Below are positions 23,905 to 34,381 of a stretch of 64,000 bases of DNA, one piece after another. Both the position numbers and the translations under genes were made by a program. Source of the DNA: Cristatella mucedo (Eukaryota > Bryozoa > Phylactolaemata > Cristatellidae); assembly GCA_009760855.2 (NCBI GenBank), contig WPIO01000060.1, positions 2,418,001-2,482,000 of the forward strand, given 5' to 3'. Position 1 is the first letter of the stretch. The number at the start of each line of letters is the position of its first letter. Below the pieces are notes generated by a model, which was not told where the DNA came from, did no database searches, and saw only the letters and a list, made by a program, of their open reading frames with translations.

Positions 23905-24475
23905 AGTAATAATAACAATAATAATAATGCACGTGATAAAGCGCCCCCAGAGAGCTCAATCTTTTTCTAGGCGCTTTACATTTGCTGCACAGGGAAACGC
24001 TATCGAATGGTGAGTAATATCAAGCTTGATAAACAACTTGAATAACATGGTTAGGGGTGACATACACAGGGTCAGCATGCAAGTGTGGTTAGTGGCAGCA
24101 TGCAACAGTGTCAGCACCCATAAGCACATGAAGGACAGATAACAAGGACCCACTAATTGCTGTCCTAAATAGGTGTGTTTTAAGTTCTTTTTAAATGTTG
24201 TCAAGACAGGGTATGTTCTGACGAAAGTCGGGAGTGAGTTCCAGGCTTTGGGAGCATACGAACTAAAACTAAACTAAAAGCACGGTCTCCAAAGGATTTG
24301 AGGTTTGTACAAGGTATTGGTAAACGGTTAAATTCCGAAAAGCAGTGGTACTATGCTGGGCCTGGTGGGGGTAGATGTGATTAGTAGGCTGGAGCAAAAG
24401 AATGAATGGACATAAAGGTGAGTGACAAAACCTTGAAGTCGATCCGTTGCTTGACTGGTAGCAGGTCGGCGAGAG
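23905..24475 (-). mobile_element. LINE family A 3' part
   Basis: The plus strand starts with (ATA)n and GCACGTGATAAAGCGCCCCCAGAGAGCTC, the reverse complement of the stem-loop tail. The 3' UTR and the C-terminal coding end follow, with a small duplication (ACTAAAACTAAACTAAAAG) at about 24261-24279. Confidence 0.85.
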
Positions 24476-24777
24476 CTGAACCGATCTCAGAGCAGGAAAA
24501 CTGGATGAAAACTCACGAGCAAGAGCTGACTACTGATAAAATAATTGGTCCGGATGTCTCTGCATGAAACACAGTAAGTAACCTTTAGCCAGAGTTCAGC
24601 TGACAGTCGCTGTCTGGACAGCTACTTTGTCAATTAGTAGGTTACCAAGCAGAGCAGAGCAGAGCCTATCACACATATGTTTGACAGGCTAGGAGGCTGG
24701 GCGGTGCTCTAGCAGGACTTTCAGTCGGAATTTAGTCAGCACTTAATTAAGGGACATACTGTCCTCCTCAAGCTTTC

Positions 24778-25092
24778 CTACAATGTAATATAAGGCAGCT
24801 TTGTCTGTAAGTCCACAAAGACAATGTGGGTGCCATGCAAGTGGGTGGCAGCCAAGAACAGTTTTCTAAAGCTCAATCAAAGCCTAAGCAGCTTTCAGTA
24901 CCTGTCTGATAGCCAAGAGACCTAATCTGACACAACAAAGAGAAAGTGATAAGCACAGCTGAGTCAGGAGGGCAGTTGAGGAAGCGAACAGCATTGAAGT
25001 AGCAGCCCAGGACGGCTGGAAAGGACCTGCCAAAATTGGCAGGCCGAGAGAAGATGTCGTAAGAATTGTGGAAGTGAGTTCCACATGACTGC
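24778..25092 (-). mobile_element. LINE family B, diverged 3' part
   Basis: The minus strand keeps the WNSLPQFL block and the GTAACACCC-like UTR (here GCATGGCACCCACATTG), with an AATGTAATATAAGG tail on the plus strand. It is more diverged than the other B copies, so probably an older insertion. Confidence 0.78.
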
Positions 25093-25258
25093 ACGAGTAA
25101 AAGGTTTACTGCGTTGTTCTATGCTGACTAAGCTGTGCATTCTCTTTTTCGTAGGCCAGCAACGCCACCTGCACAACCTGCACCCCTTTATGAAATTTCC
25201 AAGGGTTTCTCAGACGGCGCGAGCACAACGATTAAGGCCAGCAAAATTAGCTGCTTTT

Positions 25259-25522
25259 AATGCATCTCCGTCAGTAACTCCACAAAGTCATAAAGACCAT
25301 GTGGGTGTTACGCAGGAGAGTTTTGTATAGCGCACTCACAGCCTAAGCGGCTTTCGGTACGCCTTCGGTAGCCAACAGACTTCGTCTCACGTAACAAAGA
25401 GAAAGTGGGAAGCATAGCAGAGTCAGGAGAGCAGTTGAGGTAGTGAGTAGCATAGAAGTAGCAGTTCAGGACCGCTGAAAAAGATGTGCCATAGTCGGCA
25501 GATGGAGAGTAGTTGTCGTTAA
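25259..25522 (-). mobile_element. LINE family B 3' end fragment
   Basis: Nearly identical to 3370-3620 and 12847-13100. It stops abruptly at the GTAGTTGTCGTTA position where unrelated sequence begins, and lacks the TACATT tail at its left edge. Confidence 0.85.
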
Positions 25523-25879
25523 CTATTGATTCGATGCAAACTACTCCTTTGCCTTCACTGATAGACCGACTTAGCACTGCAATAATGGAGTTTTTTCTTC
25601 TGTCATTTGACAATGGAATTGCTTCAAAGTCACTGAAGTTTGGCCATCATTAAATCTAATTTGAAGAGGTTAGTTAGCATTCTCAAGTTCACACTAACCA
25701 GCGATCAATATTCTTCATTTTTTCAAATATTCACGGAAATATGTAAAGCAGCTCTTGGTAAATATAGAAAAACAATCACTTATCACAATCATTCCGGTCC
25801 AATTTCAGCGACCATGACATTGAAACAATTTTCTTATTTGTGACTAATGAGATCCCAGGTAACCATGATGTCGCCCTTG

Positions 25880-26050
25880 CTTGAGTCATGGGGGGGGGGG
25901 TAAAGTGCTTGCTCCTAACTAACTAGCTTATGGGTTCGAGTCCTGAAATGAGCAGTACTCTATTGCCCACTGCATGCAGTGGTGACATCTATTAACACTT
26001 CCCTACTGCTAAGTAAATGATACTCTCGAATCAGCAAACCTTTTTTTGAT
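25880..26050 (+). repeat. tRNA-derived SINE, family S2
   Basis: A G-run, then TAAAGTGCTTGCTCC, TGGGTTCGAGTCC (B-box), CTCTATTGCCCACTGCATGCAGTGGTGACAT and a T-run after AATCAGCAAACC. Same ordering as the copy at 30-190. Confidence 0.65.
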
Positions 26051-27080
26051 GGGGTAATATCTGCACTATTCCTGCTTGACGTATCCATAGCATTTGAAGC
26101 TATCGATGACGATGTCTGCGATTCGAGCAAATTGAGAATAGCAGGCGATCTGGCCAACGAACCTGGAGGTATGGCTGGATTCATATCCGTTCGAAAGTGT
26201 GCGGTCAGTTTCATGTGAACAGCAGGTGCTATCTAGCATCTGTCGCCAATGGTGCCCTCTCTCGGTTTCAGGCCCACAGCATCAGGTAGTAGGCCGACGG
26301 TCCTTCAGGCATATCTATTATCCAAGGTCTCAGAACCAGCTGTGACTATTGAAAAAGGAACACCTGCAGGGGCAAGGAGTCAGGATTTTCAGGTTGGGGG
26401 GCAGGATTGCTCTGGGCTCCCTAAGACATAAAGACATAGGCACCATATAATAACAGTTTATGAAGAAAATTGACTCGAATCTATTCGACCCACTCCTTTC
26501 ATGCCTTCACACTGCTCCTGCCCCGATGGGTCCGAGTATGCTTGCCCCAAGATATCAGAGGTACTTCCATGGGGACAGGGGTCAATTGCTCCCAAGTCCC
26601 CCCCCTCGTCAGCCACTGAACACGTGCCGTCAAGATACGGATCGATACAAGTCTTGAATATTGGCCAATTACAGAAAGAAGCTGGGTTTGGAAGGTCCTG
26701 TTATTTTCCAATTTCTTCTCACCTTCCCTTAGTTAAAGTTGTGGGACTTGAAAACAAAAAAGGGAGTAGCTTTCCACTCTTCTCACAATACAAGGTCAAA
26801 CCCTACCATCTTCCTACAACCACTAATCAGCTAACGAGTCATTAGAAGTCAGCCTTGATTTGAGCACACATATATACATAAATAGGTGGACGGTACTTGG
26901 CAAACGATATTTATGCAAATTAGCTGTGACAACCATAGCTTCGCTAAACTATATTTGCATTGCCAGTAGGTACTGAGAATATCTCGTAAGCATGGGCTGT
27001 TGCCGGCTTGCCACCTGTCGTTTTCAACGAAGTATGGTCATATCCGATAGTTCTGATTGGTCGTTAGGTTATAGCTGCCT
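26051..27080. other. no gene recognised; G-rich degenerate repeat-like stretches
   Basis: Segments at 26385-26460 and 26550-26640 contain GGGGGGCA/ATTGCTCCC-type motifs that look like remnants of an interspersed element. No boundaries can be defined. Confidence 0.3.
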
Positions 27081-27084
27081 GAGT

Positions 27085-27560
27085 TCTTACACTGACCCAC
27101 AAGGCCTGCCACGGCTTGGCTCTTCCGCACCTAGCTGAACTGCTTCACCAGTTTCAGCCTCCTCGTGCCCTCAGGTCTTGTATGGACAATAAATTAGCTA
27201 TTCCATTCCTCCACTTAAAGACTTTTGGTGACAGAAGCTTTAGCTCTGCAGGTCCTAGACTGTGGAACTGGCATCCGCAATTCTTACTTAACTATAACTG
27301 AACTATAATACTTTCCTGCTGCCGATTATCCCTCATCGTTTCCAGCGATCCTGAGCTGCTACTTCCATGCTACTCACTAGCTCTCCTGAATCTGCTATGC
27401 TTCCCACTTTCTCTGTGTTTCGTGAGATGAAGTCTGTTGGCTACCGAATGCGTACCGAAAGCTGCTTAGGCTGTGAATTCGCTTACAAAACTCTCCTGCC
27501 TAACAGCCACACAATACATGTGGCTTTGTGGAGTTTAGATGGATATACAAGGTGTCGCCA
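27085..27560 (+). mobile_element. LINE family B 3' part, diverged
   Basis: Plus-strand coding remnants with LAELLHQFQPPRALRSCMDN, a WNWHPQFLL version of the WNSLP block and MRTESCLGCEF. The 3' end reads ACACAATACATGTGGCTTTGTGGAG. Frame breaks are at about 27302 and 27480. Confidence 0.85.
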
Positions 27561-27687
27561 AAAAAAGCAGACCTATGCTCCACTGCTTCATATAGGCTCC
27601 CTATCATGGATGGCCCCATCCAAGTGACGTAGATAGCAAATTAAAAAGTAAGTATGAAGAAGATAGGAAGAAGGTAGAACCATATAT

Positions 27688-28944
27688 AGACTCCAGAGTA
27701 TTGACGTGAATGGACAAAGATCATCTGAAGTACCTCTGAAATATGGAGTACCTCAGGGCTCAGTGCTAGGTCCGGTTCTTTTCACGGTTTATACTCTGCC
27801 TCTTGCTGATGTGACTGCCAAGCACAATCTAGGCTTTCACTTCTATGCAGATGACACTCAGTTGTACCTTTGCTTTGATCCCTCCAAGCCTTCGAGCACC
27901 TCAAATTCTCTAAACTCACTAGCTGCATGTATTAATGACATCCGCACATGGATGGCAGCAAATTTTCTAAAACTTAACGATGATAAAACTAACTTACTAG
28001 TTATGGGCAAACCCAGTGTGATCCAGAGATTGGAAAGGCTGACTCTCAAAATTGGCTCTGCCAGCTTATCTCCAGTTGAATCAGCTCGAAATCTAGGTGT
28101 CATATTCCAAAGCGACCTCTCGTGAGACGACCGTATCAGCTCCACAGTCAAATCTGCCTATTTTCAGCTTCATAACATTGCTAAAATTCGGGCTTGTTTA
28201 GATAAAGATACCACGTCCATGTTGGTCCATGCATTCGTGACATCTTGTCTCGACTTCGGCAACTCACTGCTCACTGGCCTACCAGCATGTGCGATCATGC
28301 GATTGCAGCTGGTGCAAAACTCTGCAGCTAGGCTTGTCTGTCGTGAGCGTCGCAGTTGCCACATTACTCCACTTCTCACCGACCTGCACTGGCTACCAGT
28401 CAAGCAACGGATTGACTTCAAGGTTTTGTCCCTCACTTTTAGGTCCCTTCATTCTATGGCTCCAGCCTATCTGTCAGATATACTACCCCATCAGGCTAAG
28501 CATCGTACCATCCGCTTTTCGGAATCCAACAGTCTACAAATACCTCATACAAACCTTAAATCCTTTGGAGACCGTGCATTTAGTTCATATGCTCCCAAAG
28601 CCTGGAACTCCCTCCCGACCTGCGTCGGAACATCCCCTGACCTGACCACATTTAAAAGGAACCTAAAAACACACCTATTTAGGACAGCATTTAGTGGGTC
28701 CCTGTGATTCGTCCTTGATGTGCTTATGTGTGCTGACACTGTGCATGCTGCCAATAACCACATTTGCATGCTGACCCTGTGCATGTCACCCCTAACTATA
28801 TTATTAATTTCGTTTGTTTTTTCAAGCATGATTTTACTTACCATTCAATTGCATTTCACTTTACAGCAAATGTAAAGCGCCTAGAGAGAGATTAAGTTCT
28901 CTGAGGGCGCTTTATCAAGTGAATTATTATTATTAGTATTATAT
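27688..28944 (+). mobile_element. LINE family A, 5'-truncated inside the reverse transcriptase
   Basis: Starts at the RLQSVDVNGQ position and keeps PQGSVLGPVLF and the YADD box (about 27847-27858). The frame stops at 28124 through a TGA where the reference has a TTA, then reopens (28219-28707). The 3' UTR, stem-loop and (ATT)n tail are intact. It is very close to the copy at 6936-9594. Confidence 0.92.
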
Positions 28945-28960
28945 AAAAATGCCTCTAAAC

Positions 28961-29144
28961 CAGAGGTTCTCAATCTGTGGGTAGCGACCCCTTGGGGGGT
29001 CGAATGACCCTTTCACACGGGTCGCCTAAGACCATAGAAAAACACGAAATTCCACATTTTCCACACAATTTTATGGTTGAGGGTTGCCACAACATGACGA
29101 ACTGTTTTAAAGGGTCATGGCCTAACGAAGGTTGAGAACCACGG
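28961..29144. mobile_element. SPIN-like hAT MITE (184 bp)
   Basis: Left end CAGAGGTTCTCAATC and right end GGTTGAGAACCACGG form 15-bp terminal inverted repeats with three mismatches. Internal GTAGCGACCCCTTGGGGGGTCG, GACCCTTTCACACGGGTCGCC, CCACAACATGACGAACTG and TTAAAGGGTC are what I recall of the SPIN (Space Invaders) hAT consensus. The flanks CTCTAAAC (28953-28960) and TTTTAAAC (29145-29152) are a plausible diverged 8-bp target-site duplication, as expected for hAT. There is no transposase, so the element is non-autonomous. Confidence 0.85.
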
Positions 29145-29414
29145 TTTTAAACTATGTAAATTACCGTTAACCGAATCGCTTCTTACAGGGAAATCCTAAC
29201 ATACACAGTAATAATAGAATGAACGACCCCGAAATCTTGATTGGGATGCATTAGTGGAGTGCTCACAACTTAGATGTCCTCTTTGAGAATTCGAACTTCA
29301 AAAGTTGTATTCCAACAACCACAGCCAACACGACTACTCATTTTCGATCACTATTTACAGCCTGGGTCTACTTATCCCAACGACTAGCTAAAGATCTTAC
29401 CAGCTGAACTGTGT

Positions 29415-29505
29415 TCTCTACCTTTGCAGCAATTGTAAAGCACCTAGAAAGAGCTCGAGTTCTCTGAGGGTGCTTTATCAAATGTATTATTATTATCATT
29501 ATTAC
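29415..29505 (+). repeat. LINE family A 3' tail fragment
   Basis: GCAGCAATTGTAAAGCACCTAGAAAGAG..GTTCTCTGAGGGTGCTTTATCAAATG plus (ATT)n. It is tail-to-tail with the next copy. Confidence 0.8.
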
Positions 29506-29519
29506 CATAACAGAGTTTC

Positions 29520-30140
29520 TAATAATCCTAATACATTTTGCATAGCGCCCTCAGAGAACTGAATCTCTTTCTAGGCACTTTAAAGATGCTGTAAAGAAAG
29601 CATGACAAAATCATTAGTGGTAGCATGTACAATTTCATCAAGCATTACCTGGTTAGAGGTGATATGCACAGTGTCAATATGTAAAATATTGTTAGGAGTA
29701 GCATGCAGTGTCAGCACGCATAACCACACAAACGACGAATCACAAGGACCCACTAAATGCTGTAATAAACAGGTGCGTTTTAATCATCAGTCGGGAGTGA
29801 GTTCCAGGCTTTGGGAGCATACGAACTACAAGCACGGTCTCCAAAAATTTGAAGTTCGCATGAGGAATAGCTAAACGATTTGAGTCAGAACAACGGGTGC
29901 TACGATGCTTGACCGGGTGGGGGAGTAGATCTGATAGGTAGACTTGAGCCAAAGAATGAAGGGACTTCAAAGTAAGTCACAGAAACTTGAAGTCGATGCG
30001 CTGCTTGAGTGGGAGCCAGCGATGGTCGGCGGGAACTGGTGTTATGTGGTAACTGCATTGTTCATGACCGACAAGAGTGGCCACAGAGTTTTGCACCAGC
30101 TGTAAGCACCTGATTGCATAGGCCTGTAGAACAACGTCCA
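29520..30140 (-). mobile_element. LINE family A 3' part
   Basis: The minus strand carries the stem-loop, 3' UTR and the C-terminal coding end with frame breaks. Its tail abuts the tail of the plus-strand copy at 29415-29505, making an inverted pair. Confidence 0.82.
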
Positions 30141-31070
30141 GGGTTAGAGTTAGATAAAGATAAGAAGAGATATGACTACCGTACGTGGCAGAAATGAAAA
30201 CAACACATGGCCATTGTCAGCTGGTGCCAGGTTGAAAGTTATTGGAAATCCCCTTCACTGTCAAAGGTCTTCGCTTAGGCTTGGTGTACCACTGATAGCG
30301 AATCTATGAGAATGGGGAAACACTGCTCACGGATGTCGACATCCAAGCAATCGGTCATAATAGGGGCCATGGCAGGCCAAGGAGACAAACCGTGACTAGA
30401 TAGTAATAGGATCACGAACAGTCACATGCTACCCAGCCATCGAACGACATTAGCACGAAGAACTTGGCCGAGCCGAGAAAGTTTTCAGCAATTACACTTT
30501 CAAGGCGAATGTAATGCAACTGTAATTACAAAAACGGCATGCACAATAGCACCCACTCTAGGCTGGCTGATGGCCGATACGGTCTCTGCTTGCAGCACAC
30601 AACAAGCGCAATGGTAGCAGCTCAACATAACAAACACATACAGGTATTTAAGCACTACACTACGATACGGCTGCACCAAGAACACGAAAGTTTAAAACCA
30701 AGATTTTTAAGCCCTGTACTGCAAACTGTAGAGCTGCCATTTTCCCCAGTTTCTCAGTTGCTAGAGCAGCTATAAATAGAAGTTGCTGCAAAATCTTTTT
30801 GATACCCGGTCACACCATATATGACTCCGGTAGCTTAACGGCTTGAAATTAAATGCCTACTAAAAGGAGCATGCTGTATCAGTGTAGATTCTACTTAAAC
30901 TTGTGCCTGGAAGAGCAAGACACAGCTGCTATGAAGAAACCTCCAACAAGGGCAGTGAGGAATGAGCATGCAGTTGCAAAAGTTTGCTTTATCAAAAGCT
31001 CCTACTAAGACAACAGCCACAGGGCTGTGAGCACGAAGAATTGTGGCTGAATGTGACTAAAATGCATACA
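30141..31070. other. no gene recognised
   Basis: Mixed-composition sequence with short open frames only. Confidence 0.35.
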
Positions 31071-31073
31071 TGC

Positions 31074-31119
31074 ACACACACACACACACACACAGACACA
31101 CACGTGCACACACACACGT

Positions 31120-31201
<82 letters not shown>

Positions 31202-31210
31202 ACACACACA
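31074..31210. repeat. interrupted (CA)n microsatellite
   Basis: CA runs broken at several points by the palindromic hexamer CACGTG, giving a CA/CACGTGCA higher-order pattern. Confidence 0.95.
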
Positions 31211-31690
31211 AGGGTCACGGAAAGTAGGTACCCTGCAGCACCCCGGAATAGTTTAGCTATGTGACTGACAACTCCGGCTTCGTGGCGTTCCATTGGCAGC
31301 TGCTGTACTGTCGAGCAGAGTTGCTGCTTTCTGGTTGCTGAGTCATGCTGTGCCGCGACCAGGTTATCCCAATTCTGTGAGCACGGCCATTCTGGAGCCT
31401 ACTTTGGCTTATCAAAACCTCGACCAGTGACTCACGAAACAGTCATTCTACACCTGATTGCACTGACTGCAATGGCCTCCAGCAGATACTACGAGTTGCC
31501 ACTGCTGCGACCCAGGACCTGCATTAATAGCTAGGTGGCCGGCTCGGCTCTGCTTGGCTGAGTTGAAATTAGCCTAAGCTATTACAAATTATCCAAGTCA
31601 ACATAAGAGGCCAACGAAAAACAGCAAAGCAGCCTGGCTTTGCAAAACGAAGGGCTCGAACGCATAGCAAGCCTGGCTATCTGGTGGAGT
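31211..31690. other. no gene recognised
   Basis: Only short open frames; no repeat family recognised. Confidence 0.35.
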
Positions 31691-31692
31691 CG

Positions 31693-31815
31693 CTAGTGGG
31701 TCTCTTCGATTCATCCTTGGTGTGCTTATGAGTGCTGACACTGTGCATGCTGCCACTAACTATATTTGCATACTGACCCTATGCATGTCGCCTCTAACCA
31801 TGTTATGCTTGTTGA
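31693..31815 (+). repeat. LINE family A 3' UTR fragment
   Basis: AGTGGGTCTCTTCGATTCATCCTTGG through CTCTAACCATGTTATGCTTGTTGA. The coding end and the stem-loop tail are both missing. Confidence 0.8.
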
Positions 31816-32925
31816 CTCAAAACTAAAAAAAACTGAATGAGAACCACTCGGAAAGCCTTTCAGCTAGCATTTTTCTATGCCTGGCAGCCCCTCGGGGAGC
31901 CGTGAAGCGGCATGCGAAATGTGCATCCTCCACCGCTGCCTCGGTGGCCCTGCTGGCCTCGCTAGCTCACCCACGCAGCAACACTTGAAGTGATAAAGAA
32001 GAAATTTCAGCCTCTTCAGGAATCAGGGTCCGAGTCAGCGAGCCGAAGGTGAAGGTGAAGCCGAGCCTAGTGGATCTGGTTTCCAATCTCTTCTATTAAG
32101 CCGGTCAATTGCGATAGGCAGGCTGAAGCTGGACTCACGGACTCGGGACTCAACTTGGTAGCCTTCATCTGGCAAAACACTTGGACGCAGGCTTTGCACC
32201 GAAGGACAGCGGCCCTGCTGCCCACAAATGCTTTACAGCCGAACATAAACACTGCCGGCACCGAGGCGATAAGACACACCAAGGCTCTTCTGCAGCATGA
32301 CCTTGTTTGGTCACCTAACCTTTTCCTTTCTACTTTATTTTTAATACGGCAGCCCTCTATGACGAAGACATGCTGAGAAGCTGTGTCACCGAAGGTGTGT
32401 GCCGAGAAGCTGTGTCACCAAAGGAACAAGTGTTCCTCAGGCAGGCTTTCTGTACATCTGGGAGGTGCTGCAAGCTTCCAAGGCAGGCGGTTAAAGATGG
32501 CTGCACAGTGCTCGGGGTGGGGGGGCCTTGCACAACTGCAGTTGCCCTGTCATCCTCTTAAGCCAGCCCTGTACAGCTCACACTTTGAGCTCATCTCTCT
32601 CTACGCCCTCCGACGTGGCTGCCGGTGTTCCTGAGCAGGACCAAATGACCTAGAAAACTTCAAACTGCCCCTGTCAACTGATGGCCAGCCAGCCTCTCAC
32701 ACAGAGCAGCAACTTACAGTCCTACAGCTGTAATTCGTGTTGGTGCCAGACTACCCGAAAAGGCCATCAAGCCTAGCCAGCTGGCGATGATTATATGGCT
32801 GCAAGAATAGCCGACAAACATCAAGATGTTCGGCCAGGTGTCTCCTCAAACAGAAAGGCTGCGATGGCTTCCGGTCGAAGTCAATCGAACTAATTCGAAC
32901 CTAATTCGAGGTAAATCATGCCGAG
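31816..32925. other. no gene recognised
   Basis: Moderately GC-rich with several competing short open frames. No splice-consistent exon was seen. Confidence 0.3.
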
Positions 32926-32929
32926 GAAA

Positions 32930-33130
32930 ATTCTTACTCTGACCTGCAAGGCTTGCCACGGCTTGGCTCCTCCAAACCTAGCTGACGTGCTGTACCAGAT
33001 TCAGCCTCCTCGTGCTTTCAGGTCCTCTATCGGCAATAAATTAGCTTTTCCATTCGGTCACTTAAAGACTGTTGGCAACAAAGCTTTTGCTTTGACCTTT
33101 TTCCCTAGCTTTTGATATGCAGGTCCAAGC
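32930..33130 (+). mobile_element. LINE family B coding fragment
   Basis: ILTLTCKACHGLAPPNLADV and NKLAFPFGHLKTVGNKAF follow the family B C-terminal domain. Both ends are lost. Confidence 0.75.
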
Positions 33131-33633
33131 CGGCGGAACTCACACCTGCAATTTTTATGCAAGGGTTTGCTGCGATCATGCACTCATCCTAGCTATGCTG
33201 ACCCTCCTGCAGATCCGTATGGTTCTACTGCAGCTAGCCGAAAAAGCTGCGACAAGCCGGTGTGCCGGCTCCAGCGATGCTTCAAGTGACCTTGTTCCTC
33301 AGCCAGGTCACTCCGGCTGCTCTTTAAGTCACCGGTCTGAAGGCATACACTAGCCGAGTTGAGAAGTTCAAGAGCTCTGAGGCTAAAAGAAGCAAACAAA
33401 ATGCATTTTTCTGTTGTCACAGTTTACCATTCTTGATTTGCTGTTCTGACATGATAACGTGGTGCTGCTTTCAGTAGCCGCAGCGGATCGAAATGCTGAA
33501 CATCTGTGGCCCAACATCAGTGGCCCGACCAGCCGGGTCGCACTGCTGTCAGCGCACCAGTCTGTCTGGCTATTCAGCTTCACCCCCTTCGTGGAGGAAT
33601 GCGCCCTGGAGCTGTGTCGGTCAGTAAAACTCC
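33131..33633. other. no gene recognised
   Basis: A plus-strand frame near 33459-33660 is open but has no family likeness. Confidence 0.3.
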
Positions 33634-33821
33634 CAACGTGGGAAACCCTTACCAAAAACACTTTTCAGCAACCTACTGCTATACAATATGATAATTATAA
33701 TAAATAACATATATTTTAATATAATAGTAATAATTTTATTAAATATATATTATTTATTATAATTGTCATATTATATAGCAGTAGGTAGTTGAAGAGTCTT
33801 TGGCAAGGGTTTCCCACGTTG
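33634..33821. mobile_element. palindromic (foldback) MITE-like element, 188 bp
   Basis: Left arm CAACGTGGGAAACCCTTACC to the centre and right arm ...GGCAAGGGTTTCCCACGTTG are near-perfect inverted complements over roughly 75-80 bases each, separated by an AT-only core. No coding capacity. The terminal bases do not identify a superfamily; flanking AACTCC and AACTAC might be a diverged target duplication. Confidence 0.75.
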
Positions 33822-34055
33822 AACTACATACATGAGGTAACCTAGAGTATTGAATACCACACATGCTGAGGCAGCAAATTCGTTCGGGTAATGCGAGGGT
33901 TTTCTAAAATGCCAGGAATATTAATGTAATGCCCAACATGAGAAAATATTTATTGACAGCCGAAAAATTAACAGGCATGCTGCTAGCATGGCATGCATTC
34001 AGCATCAGTCTCCCTGCAATTCTTTATGACCTTCCTTCTCTATGGCCAGGCATAG

Positions 34056-34185
34056 AGCTGGTCTGGTCCAGCGTTTAAGGTGCTCACCCCGACCAAGGTC
34101 TGGCTGAGGTCGTGGGCTCGAGCCCCGAGGCATATGTGAAGCGCCTGAATAAAGATTAAGTTCTCTTGGGGCGCTATACAAATGA
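34056..34185 (+). repeat. tRNA-derived SINE, family S1
   Basis: Head CTGGTCTGGTCCAGCGTTTAAGGTGCTC, B-box region GTGGGCTCGAGCCCC, and tail GTGAAGCGCCTGAATAAAGATTAAGTTCTCTTGGGGCGCTATACAAATGAATGA, the best-preserved S1 tail in the window. Confidence 0.85.
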
Positions 34186-34294
34186 ATGATATTAATTATA
34201 AAGGTCACCGGCTTCTGCACTGTCTCGTGTGCATATACCTGCTTACACTGTGCCTGCTGCTTGTAGATGTTACTAGCAATCATTTGGTATGGCT

Positions 34295-34381
34295 TCCTAT
34301 ACATCATCTGTAAAGTGCCCAGAAAGAGATTCAGTTCTCTGAGAGCGCTATACAACTGTAACATTATTATTATTATTATTA
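34295..34381 (+). repeat. LINE family A-like 3' tail
   Basis: CATCTGTAAAGTGCCCAGAAAGAGATTCAGTTCTCTGAGAGCGCTATACAACTG followed by (ATT)n. Confidence 0.75.
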
